From positions 7,175-14,269 of the forward strand of contig PKWC01000037.1 in assembly GCA_003131925.1 (NCBI GenBank): DNA of 7,095 nucleotides, given 5' to 3'. A program made the translations under genes and the position numbers. Position 1 is the stretch's first letter; every line of letters starts with the position of its first letter. Source of the DNA: Alphaproteobacteria bacterium (lineage in GTDB: Bacteria; Pseudomonadota; Alphaproteobacteria; Micropepsales; Micropepsaceae). Below, piece after piece: positions 1 to 6,394 of this stretch. Under the pieces are notes generated by a model. It was not told where the DNA came from. It searched no databases and saw nothing but the letters and a program-made list of their open reading frames with translations.

Positions 1-3000
1 AGGGATTACCTGGCGGACAGCGCGACCTTTAACTACCCCCCCGACCGCGCCCAGCGTGCGGCTGAAGAGCTGCTCGCCGTTAATGCGGAAACCGTTGGTC
101 TTCTGGCCGAGCGGGCACCAGGCGAAGTCGGATTCGCGCACGCGGTGTTCGAGGAATTTCTCGCTGCCGAGCACATGCGAAGCTGGCCGTTCGCCGAAGT
201 CGTTTCGTTCGTGGCCACGAGATCCGGCGAGCCGCTCTGGCGCAACGTCATTGCGAATCTCACCTCGCTGCTCGACCGGCCGACAGAGGTCAAAGATATT
301 GTGGCCGCGATCGAGACTGCGCGCGATGGGGATGCCAGCCGCGTAAGTCTCATTAGTCGCGATGTGCTTCTCGCGGACATCGCTTTCGGACCGTCACGCA
401 AACCTTCCTCAACGGCGCAGGAATTGATCAACACCGCGTTCAACACGATAGAATGTGGGGCCTGGACGCTCGCGCGCAGGGAGGTTCTCAAGTCGGCTCT
501 AACCCATCTTGGCGATGAATCAGTCGCAACGCCGGTTGATGTCAGGATGCCGCGTTGGGCCCCTCGGCGAGAGAAATATCTTGCTGGGTTGTTTGATGTT
601 TTGTCGACGTGGGCGGCGACTGCAGATCTCGAGGCCGCGCTCATTGGGGGGCTCTTTGACGAAGAGCGACATAATCAGCGCAGCGCGGCCCAAGCAGTCG
701 CACACGTGTTTGCCGGTCGCGCGGATGTTCAGAAACGGCTCCGCACAATCTTGGAAACGACGCTGGATCTGTCGGTCGCAGCGGCGGCGCTGGAGGCGCT
801 TGGAGTAGGTTGGCCCGACACCGACGGCTTGTCAGAGTTGCACGACAGAGCGATCACCTCGCTTGACCCGACACTCAAGCTCGTTGGGATTGCGGGAAGA
901 GCTGCGACGGGCAGAGCCGGCGCGTCAGATCGCGATGATCTCGTCGGGCTGCTGTCGGAATTCCCTGAAATTGACTTCTGGGACAGGCCAAGCGCAAGGG
1001 CGTTGCTTGCGGGATTTTGGAAGGACGATCCCGCAGTCATTAAAGTGGCGCTAACTGCTGTAACGCGCGGTGGCGGCCGACGCCGTGACTTCGAGCGAGA
1101 GTCGGCAATGCACTATTTGGTGCGCTGTTCTCCCGCCAATCAGTCCGTTGCCGACTGGGTACGGCGGGAACTTAAGGAGCAGTATCCGTTCTCGCTTTCA
1201 CACGATGATGTTTGGGATCAGCTCATTCCCTTCGCTGCTGCGCACAGCGATATTCGGGCGGCCGTCATTGCATCGATCAAATCGGAATGGGGGAGCCACA
1301 GCCTTCACAATTTCCAGGCGCTCATCCAGGCCCTGCGCGGCGACGAACTCAGGGACTTTTTGATTTCGATATCCCGCTCGCAACAGGGCTGGGGGGAATT
1401 TTGGGCTGTACGACCCCTCGTTGAGGCTTGGGGTAAATCAGACACGATCGTGGCGGAGTTTTTGGACGAGACAGCCCACTGGGAGGACAACAGGCTCGCC
1501 AACCTCTCAGCGTTATTGCCGAAGATTATCCTCGATCCCGAGGTTTGCCGCACGCGATTGTTTGCGTTGATGGAGGGGAAAAGAGCTCGCTTCGACCTTA
1601 TCGCTAAGGGGTTCGTTGCTCTCGGCTGCACGTCTGCAGACGATGAGGTGGTGGATGCGCTTCTCGGAAAGGTCGATAAGGGCGCGCCGGCCTTTGATCC
1701 CGCAACGTCGTTGCTGACGCATTTTTACGGCAACGCTCGTGTTCGGCTGTACGCTCTCGACACATTGAAAGAGCGGGCGCCCTCGCTCGCAGTCCTTGCG
1801 ATGGCGTACAAGGATGATGCCGAAATTCGCGCATCCATCCTGGCCTTCGCGAATCCTCTCCCGGCTGAGTTGCGCGGAGACATTGCGGACGTGGCTGCGC
1901 TGGAGGCGATCACGCGCCCCTCATTGCATGCGGTCCTGTCGGATTACGACATCGAGGTCGACGGCGAGCTCAAGATAGCAGCCTCGATCTCCTATCATCG
2001 CAACATGGCGCGCGAGGCGAGCGGCGTTAGTGAGGAACATCTCGCAAAACTTCGTCAAGACCTTCACGCCGTCGGCCCCGATTTACACGAGCGACGAGCA
2101 GCGGCGTTCGCCGGCATGTTGATCCTCGGCCGCCTCGACGAAGTCGTTCCGATGCTCGAGTATGGCGACAAGCCCCTGAATATCAGATCAGGCACGGGCT
2201 ATGGACAGGAGAGCGACAGTTTGATGGCGCTTATGGCCGAGCGCTGGGACGAGCTGTCGGCTGCATTTGGACAAGAGTTAGCGTCACGCTTTGGTGACTT
2301 CGGTGCGGACGAAGGACACCTGTGGGACTGCCTGGCTCCTCATCTGAGCGCCTCTGCTGGCGTCCGTCGCGACTTCCTAAGCTTCATTGATCGCACTGAC
2401 ACCACGCTCGGACTCAGAAGTGTTCTCGCCCTAGCTCGCGAACTGCCATCAAGCGATGTGCTCCTCCGCCATTGCTGGCGCGTGTTTGGGCGGGAGGTTT
2501 CTGGACAGCACGAGCGACATTCGCCGTGGGCGGTGCAGCGACTGCAGCTGGAGATTGCCTATGTCCTGCGCGACCAGTACCGAGACCGGCCGGACGTCAT
2601 TTCACATTTGCAAAATGCCCTGAAGCGGGGGCAGCGGCCTGAGGTGGTGGCGCTATCCTTGCTGGCCCCGTTCGATGCCCTGTTGGACCAAATTGAAATC
2701 GCTCCGATAGATATCGGTCAACAGCATTCCGATTGGGTCACGGCCGTGCATTTGTCAGCGGCGAGAAGCGCGCCCGATGATTTCGCCCAAGTCGTCTTGG
2801 CGATGATTTCTCGCCCAAGCCGTACAAATTGGGACTTCCAGGAAGTGGTGAACCGAGCGGTGGTGGAGAGGCTGGGTCGGGACGGCGCTGCAGCCGCATC
2901 GTTGAAGAGCCGGCTGATGGAGAGCTCTGATCCAAGCGAAATCGCATCGTTGCCACGTTATCTGTCGGCAGCGGGCGCTCTTGATACGGAGATTACTCAA

Positions 3001-3132
3001 AGATGCGTCGAACAGCTTCAGTTTGAAGGCCAGGCGCCCGTGCCTCGAGCGGGCTTCGATGCAGTTGAGGGATCGGTGCGCTCTCTCTCTCGGAGTCTGC
3101 TGGATGTCATTACCCCATCCCTCTCAGCTTGA
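1..3132 (+). CDS. NACHT/STAND-type NTPase, C-terminal part with alpha-solenoid (5' end outside window)
   Basis: Reading frame 1 is open from the first base of the window to the TGA at 3130-3132, giving 1043 residues of a longer protein. Residues about 1-60 match the end of the winged-helix part of a NACHT module: 'LLAERAPGEVGFAHAVFEEF' followed by LAAEHM is the usual 'FxHxxFxEFLAA' signature. The 'W+NVI..L..LLDRPTEV' stretch soon after it is also common in this family. From about residue 150 to 1000 the protein is a run of amphipathic helix pairs of irregular HEAT-like type, with no transmembrane segment or second enzymatic motif. In prokaryotic STAND proteins such a solenoid recognises the trigger, often a phage product, and the N-terminal effector acts on activation. 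The Walker motifs and the effector lie before the window, so the effector type cannot be told. The GTG at 145 falls inside the conserved signature and is not a real start. The gene ends 66 bp from the end of a convergent HEPN gene. The NACHT call is confident; assignment to a specific system such as Avs or bNACHT is not possible. Confidence 0.88.
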   Translation, partial: RDYLADSATFNYPPDRAQRAAEELLAVNAETVGLLAERAPGEVGFAHAVFEEFLAAEHMRSWPFAEVVSFVATRSGEPLWRNVIANLTSLLDRPTEVKDIVAAIETARDGDASRVSLISRDVLLADIAFGPSRKPSSTAQELINTAFNTIECGAWTLARREVLKSALTHLGDESVATPVDVRMPRWAPRREKYLAGLFDVLSTWAATADLEAALIGGLFDEERHNQRSAAQAVAHVFAGRADVQKRLRTILETTLDLSVAAAALEALGVGWPDTDGLSELHDRAITSLDPTLKLVGIAGRAATGRAGASDRDDLVGLLSEFPEIDFWDRPSARALLAGFWKDDPAVIKVALTAVTRGGGRRRDFERESAMHYLVRCSPANQSVADWVRRELKEQYPFSLSHDDVWDQLIPFAAAHSDIRAAVIASIKSEWGSHSLHNFQALIQALRGDELRDFLISISRSQQGWGEFWAVRPLVEAWGKSDTIVAEFLDETAHWEDNRLANLSALLPKIILDPEVCRTRLFALMEGKRARFDLIAKGFVALGCTSADDEVVDALLGKVDKGAPAFDPATSLLTHFYGNARVRLYALDTLKERAPSLAVLAMAYKDDAEIRASILAFANPLPAELRGDIADVAALEAITRPSLHAVLSDYDIEVDGELKIAASISYHRNMAREASGVSEEHLAKLRQDLHAVGPDLHERRAAAFAGMLILGRLDEVVPMLEYGDKPLNIRSGTGYGQESDSLMALMAERWDELSAAFGQELASRFGDFGADEGHLWDCLAPHLSASAGVRRDFLSFIDRTDTTLGLRSVLALARELPSSDVLLRHCWRVFGREVSGQHERHSPWAVQRLQLEIAYVLRDQYRDRPDVISHLQNALKRGQRPEVVALSLLAPFDALLDQIEIAPIDIGQQHSDWVTAVHLSAARSAPDDFAQVVLAMISRPSRTNWDFQEVVNRAVVERLGRDGAAAASLKSRLMESSDPSEIASLPRYLSAAGALDTEITQRCVEQLQFEGQAPVPRAGFDAVEGSVRSLSRSLLDVITPSLSA

Positions 3133-3147
3133 GCCCCAACCGATGGT

Positions 3148-3166
3148 GTCGGTAGCTGTAGCCGAC
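3148..3166. terminator. Hairpin between convergent genes, possible bidirectional terminator
   Basis: The 66-bp gap between the two convergent stop codons contains GTCGGTA and TA(G)CCGAC arms around a GCTG loop. This gives a 7-bp stem with one bulged G. No T-run follows on either strand, so it is not a classical intrinsic terminator. The position between converging genes is the main argument for a role in ending transcription. Confidence 0.3.
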
Positions 3167-3198
3167 GACAGCGCATCATCCGACATTGTCGAATCTCT

Positions 3199-4635
3199 TC
3201 AGATTTTAGGTGCGTTTGGCGGGGCGCTGGCCAGGCTGCGGTACTCGAAGTGAGGCGACGTGTAGTCGATGTACTGGTCCGCGGCGTTCGTGATGCGCAG
3301 CAGCAGGCGGGCGAACAGACCCTTCAGCAGCTTCATGTCGCGAATAGCCGCCAGCTCCTCACCTTCTGGGATGGGCGTGCCATGCGCCGCCTTGTTACGG
3401 CGCCGCCAGGCCGCGTCCTCGTCGTCTCCAAGCTGGAGGACCATTGCTCCCATCACTGCCTTCAGACGAAGGCGCTGATCCACGGTGTTGAGCGTCGCGA
3501 GCTTGACCTTCATCGCAGCCTTGGCCTGCTCGGAGATCTCCGCGCCGTCGATGGCCGCGGCCATGTTTGAGCGAAGCACCTTCCAGCCGGCGCGGGGCGC
3601 CCAGCTTTCCGCTACTACGCCGGGGTTTTTCTTGATGTAGGCGTTCTGGAGCGCCTCTATCGCCGCACCGAAGTGCGCCGGGGCGATATGCACCGTCGCG
3701 GCGCAGGCGTGCCAATAGGCCCAGCTGAGATTTGCAAGGTCCAACTCATCGAATTCCCGAACGAGCGCGGTGATCGCCCGGGTCAACTGGGCGGCGTTCA
3801 GTTCATTCAGGTAGCGGGGGCCGAGGGGCGCGAGTTGCTCCGGTCCCATGTCGAAGGCGCGTCGACCCAGGCTGTAAGCGCTCCGCGCCAGCGTCGAGAC
3901 GATGCTCCAATTGTTATTGTAGTAGGTGCTTCCAAGATCCACCAGGTAAAGGCCCAGGGCTAACGACAGCGCCGTTCGCACCTTTTTGCGGAAGGCGTCA
4001 TCTGGCGTGCCGTCGAATACGATGCACCCGGGTTTGATCGACCCGGCTTGACCCTCGCGATCAAGGGCGCAGATGTAGAACGTCCACCCTTCGACGGTCA
4101 GCTTGGCGGCGTTGTTGGAGCTCGAGAATCTTTCACTTTCCCGAGCGATGGTGATCCCGTCGTCGAGCGCTATGGCGCGACTCGATTGGGTGGTGCTCAC
4201 GACCCGCGAGGAGGCCGGCCACACGAAGGGGCTGGAAGGCAGGTTTTCCAGCCAGTCGATGATGTAGGTCGCCAGTCCGCCCCCGGCATAGTTCGTTCTG
4301 GCAATATGCACCTGCGCCGATTCCTGGCGCGACTTCTCGGAGAGGCCGACCGTGTTTGATTTGAGGCTGAAGGGGATGACGCCCATGAGCTCGGCATCGA
4401 CCCCGCCGATGTTGCGCAACGAGACGCGCTCGGTGCTCATCCGCACGGTCCCTGGGGGATGCTCAACCGCCGCCGAAGTCGCGTTTGGCGGAACTTCCGT
4501 TTCCAAGATCAAGCGAAGCTTCTCGTCACGCCGGATCGAGAAACTCTGAATCGGCGTGTGAAGGGGCCCCGGTTCGACAACTGTAAAGTGGCCGCCGTTT
4601 AGTACATTCAGGCATTCTTCCGACAGATCGACCAT
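3199..4635 (-). CDS. HEPN-domain protein with unknown N-terminal half, putative ribonuclease
   Basis: This is a 478-residue protein on the minus strand with an ATG start at 4635. No other start codon exists between that ATG and the in-frame stop at 4674-4672. No clear Shine-Dalgarno sequence precedes the ATG, so translation may be weak or from a short leader. The C-terminal third is all-helical and contains R413-N-K-A-A-H418 followed by G. This is the Rx4H motif, with a polar residue after R, of catalytic HEPN ribonucleases. Helices follow it ('LKGLFARLLLRITNAADQYI'), as expected for the domain. Residues 1 to about 200 look like a beta-rich domain, with alternating hydrophobic strands and the motif 'ATYIIDWLENLP' near 122-133. 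I do not recognise this part. The overall layout of N-terminal beta-rich domain plus C-terminal HEPN resembles ApeA-type abortive-infection proteins, but I cannot claim membership. No signal peptide or membrane helix is seen, so it is probably cytosolic. Expected role (inference): RNA cleavage on infection. Being a different stand-alone HEPN regulator is the main alternative. Confidence 0.85.
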   Translation of the reverse strand: MVDLSEECLNVLNGGHFTVVEPGPLHTPIQSFSIRRDEKLRLILETEVPPNATSAAVEHPPGTVRMSTERVSLRNIGGVDAELMGVIPFSLKSNTVGLSEKSRQESAQVHIARTNYAGGGLATYIIDWLENLPSSPFVWPASSRVVSTTQSSRAIALDDGITIARESERFSSSNNAAKLTVEGWTFYICALDREGQAGSIKPGCIVFDGTPDDAFRKKVRTALSLALGLYLVDLGSTYYNNNWSIVSTLARSAYSLGRRAFDMGPEQLAPLGPRYLNELNAAQLTRAITALVREFDELDLANLSWAYWHACAATVHIAPAHFGAAIEALQNAYIKKNPGVVAESWAPRAGWKVLRSNMAAAIDGAEISEQAKAAMKVKLATLNTVDQRLRLKAVMGAMVLQLGDDEDAAWRRRNKAAHGTPIPEGEELAAIRDMKLLKGLFARLLLRITNAADQYIDYTSPHFEYRSLASAPPNAPKI

Positions 4636-4760
4636 GTGGGGGCGCTTATCATTTCTGACTATCCAGCTTATCTAAACTGCTTGCGTGAGAGCCGACATAT
4701 AATTGTGTGAGCGCGGCTTTTGCATCCCTTCCCACGGATATTCTCGTGCCTTTGCTGCCA
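4636..4760 (-). promoter_or_regulatory. AT-rich leader of the HEPN gene with repeated GATAAGC motif
   Basis: The stretch before the HEPN start is clearly more AT-rich than its surroundings, which suggests that the gene has its own promoter. On the minus strand GATAAGC occurs twice, at 4672-4666 and 4650-4644. The copies are 22 bp apart, about two helical turns, with a partial GATAG copy at 4661-4657 between them. The start-proximal copy ends 8 bp before the ATG. Such phased direct repeats could be an operator. A TAGATA box at 4675-4670 overlaps the distal copy and could be a -10 element, but no convincing -35 sits at 16-18 bp. The promoter itself is therefore not defined. Confidence 0.3.
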
Positions 4761-4952
4761 TCAGGGCGGTGCCCCGACCGTGGCTCCATCCCCCGCGGCT
4801 TTAAGCAGAAAACGGGCTAGCGCCGCCTTCCGGGAGCCGCGGTCGAGCGCATAGGCTGTCTGCTTGAATTCCTTACCGTCGAGCAAGCCCGCGATGTAAC
4901 CGGCGATTGTGTGCGCCGTCAGAAACCACGAACTGGGCCGGCGATGACCAGC
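4761..4952 (-). pseudogene. Open frame resembling the tail of an unknown gene, no start codon
   Basis: A minus-strand frame of 63 codons runs from just after a TGA at 4955-4953 to a TGA at 4763-4761. The product contains 'LTAHTIAGYIAGLLDGKEF' then KQTAYALDRGSRKAALARFLLKA, with GC-rich third positions and a protein-like helical pattern. No ATG or GTG precedes the conserved-looking part; the first possible start is a TTG (GLLDG region), well inside it. In a neighbouring frame the sequence just upstream reads MDVESELVIAGPVRGF and then stops where the open frame could take over ('GF' then 'LTAH'). This fits a frameshifted or truncated gene. I do not recognise a family. Chance is the alternative: at this GC content a 63-codon open frame is not rare. 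Confidence 0.3.
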
Positions 4953-5080
4953 TCACTCTCAACATCCATGATACCGCACGCGGACTGGCGCGGTTGTCTC
5001 TAATCATGCTCGTGATCGAGGCCTGTCCGGGATCGCCATCGACCGTATCTGGATCCGTATCTAGGCAACGATGGGGCCGA

Positions 5081-6385
5081 TCAATCCTGCGTGGCCGTTT
5101 GGCGCCCCGACGGTGCCGGCGTCCGGAACCTGAGGACGCGTGTCGCGATCGCGAAGAAGTCCTTGAGGTTCTCGATTGAAATGTCGGTTTGATACAGAGG
5201 GCAAGACCGCTCCTCGTCAACCTGGAAGCCAATCCTGCAAGGCTCTGTCGTCCGCTCAAGGCGGGCGTAAGATTGATCGTTCGCCTTCGTCGGTGTGCCA
5301 TGTCGGCCGAAGCGAGACCAATAGGTCTCGATCGGATGCCTGCGCTCCCAGTGTTTCAGACTGTCGTCTCTGGAGAAGCGGTCGCATTCACTGCTGCACA
5401 CCAGCTGTAGATCACCACGAAGACTGTCGAGGACTGGACCAAGGAGGAGATCCACAACCTTCGCCGGAAAGGGGTCACCGCCCTCGGTTCGGAGGGCGAT
5501 CTCCATCACCTCCTGCAGTCGGTCGGACAGGCCGTGACGGAGGGTTGCCAGAATAAGGTAGGCGATCGCTTCGACGATCGGGCCCTGGTCCACGCCAGCC
5601 TTCATCAGTCGGGTGTAGAGGAAAAGTAGATTGAAGATCGCCATCGAACAGGCCGCGAGGGCTTCCTCGGCCGTGCAATATCCGCCCCAAGGCCGCTCAT
5701 CGATGCTGCCGTGGGCGAACTCGTTGGCTATGAGGGCGATTCGCTCCATCGGACCGATCTCAAGCGTTTCGCGCTCCGCCCAGATCCGCCGGGCTCGCTC
5801 GATCGAGCTATATTCCAACAGGCTCCAGAAGCGTTCTGTGATGGCTTGCAGATATCCGGCGGAACTCAGGCCGCCCTCGAACAGCCGCAACACGGTCGAG
5901 GGCTGGTCGCTCAGCATGCGCTCCAGGACGGGCTGGTCCCACAGTAGAATCTGCGGCTTGGGAAAGCGCGCCTGCCATGTCTTCACCCAGTCGCGGGTCG
6001 GGTTTGAAAACGTTGTGTTCGTTGCGATCACTAGGCAATCGACGGTCCCGTCGGCCAGGACGTTGTTGCAGGCCGACGTCACCGCATCCTTCTCGACCGT
6101 CCCGGCCCGCCCCTTACATTCGATCCACCAGCGCTTCGCCTCGATCTGGCCGTCCGCGCCCGGCGTATAGAACCGGCCTTCAAGGTCGCGGCCGCCGTCA
6201 GCAGCGCCGCCGCCAATACCGCCGAGGCGCCACTCCAGGTCACGCGCGCCGATCCCATCGAGCAGCCAGAACAAGCATTCTTCCAACGCCCTGCCTTTGA
6301 GTTCCCTGAACGGGATCTCCGTTGGCAAGACCCATTTGGGTGCGCCGTTGGGGCCGTCTCCATCGGGTTCGTCGTCTTCGGCCAA
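5081..6385 (-). CDS. PD-(D/E)xK (Mrr-like) nuclease-domain protein
   Basis: A 434-residue protein. The start is TTG at 6385-6383, chosen because GAGG (6394-6391) stands 5 nt before it and no ATG or GTG lies in frame nearby. Residues about 25-170 form a restriction-endonuclease-like domain. Helix one carries E35/E36 ('ALEECLFWLLDGIG'), the next strands carry 'GGGAADGGRDLEGRF' with D67 as likely metal ligand, and 'WWIECKGR' supplies E89 and K91. 'CLVIATNTTFSNPTRDW' follows as a further core strand. This is the Mrr-type arrangement, so metal-dependent DNA cleavage is expected. Residues about 175-325 are helical and unrecognised. Near 330-350 there is C330-x3-C334-x10-H345-x4-H350, which could bind zinc. 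It follows the AbiJ-like gene after 2 bp (TAG-CG-TTG), so the two are very probably one operon with coupled translation. No methyltransferase is present, which argues against classical restriction-modification and for an infection-activated nuclease (inference). Confidence 0.88.
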   Translation of the reverse strand: MAEDDEPDGDGPNGAPKWVLPTEIPFRELKGRALEECLFWLLDGIGARDLEWRLGGIGGGAADGGRDLEGRFYTPGADGQIEAKRWWIECKGRAGTVEKDAVTSACNNVLADGTVDCLVIATNTTFSNPTRDWVKTWQARFPKPQILLWDQPVLERMLSDQPSTVLRLFEGGLSSAGYLQAITERFWSLLEYSSIERARRIWAERETLEIGPMERIALIANEFAHGSIDERPWGGYCTAEEALAACSMAIFNLLFLYTRLMKAGVDQGPIVEAIAYLILATLRHGLSDRLQEVMEIALRTEGGDPFPAKVVDLLLGPVLDSLRGDLQLVCSSECDRFSRDDSLKHWERRHPIETYWSRFGRHGTPTKANDQSYARLERTTEPCRIGFQVDEERSCPLYQTDISIENLKDFFAIATRVLRFRTPAPSGRQTATQD

Positions 6386-6394
6386 CGCTACCTC
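6386..6394 (-). promoter_or_regulatory. Ribosome binding site of the nuclease gene, overlapping the upstream stop
   Basis: On the minus strand the order is GAGG-TAG-CG-TTG. The Shine-Dalgarno core GAGG lies in the last codons of the AbiJ-like gene and directly abuts its TAG stop, and the TTG start follows 2 nt after the stop. This spacing decides the TTG start and suggests that ribosomes finishing the first gene re-initiate on the second. Confidence 0.6.

Larger units (their letters stand above)
4636..5080. other. Intergenic region of 445 bp, mostly without identifiable function
   Basis: This gap separates the nuclease gene (ending at 5081) from the HEPN gene (starting at 4635) on the same strand. 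It holds the AT-rich HEPN leader and the candidate gene remnant. It also has an 8-bp inverted repeat, CCGCGGCT at 4793-4800 and AGCCGCGG at 4835-4842, with a 34-nt loop. A 12-bp-period direct repeat of CCGTATCT lies at 5043-5050 and 5055-5062, flanked by a CCATCG/CGATGG inverted pair at 5036-5041 and 5069-5074. The last elements lie just past the nuclease stop codon and could help end transcription, but there is no T-run. No RNA gene or insertion sequence is visible. Confidence 0.5.

Noticed and set aside
33..644. 203-residue minus-strand frame
   Set aside because: It is antisense to the NACHT gene, rich in S, R and A, with no domain signal.
145..3132. GTG at 145 as start of the large plus-strand gene
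   Set aside because: The frame is open back to base 1 and the 48 codons before it complete the NACHT winged-helix signature, so the gene begins upstream of the window.
4698..4703. Perfect TATAAT on the plus strand as a promoter
   Set aside because: No suitable -35 lies at 16-18 bp and no plus-strand gene follows, so it is probably a chance match in the AT-rich leader.
4793..4842. 8-bp inverted repeat CCGCGGCT/AGCCGCGG as a regulatory structure
   Set aside because: The 34-nt loop is long, the arms are simple GC-rich sequence, and it lies within the possible gene remnant. It is kept only as a note in the intergenic entry.
4873..5301. 142-residue minus-strand frame overlapping the end of the nuclease gene
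   Set aside because: It overlaps more than 200 bp of the nuclease in another frame and its first part is arginine/serine-rich shadow sequence. Only its last part lies in the gap, and it shows no recognisable domain.
5631..6170. 179-residue plus-strand frame
   Set aside because: It lies entirely antisense to the nuclease domain, whose catalytic motifs are clear, and its composition is typical of a shadow frame in GC-rich DNA.
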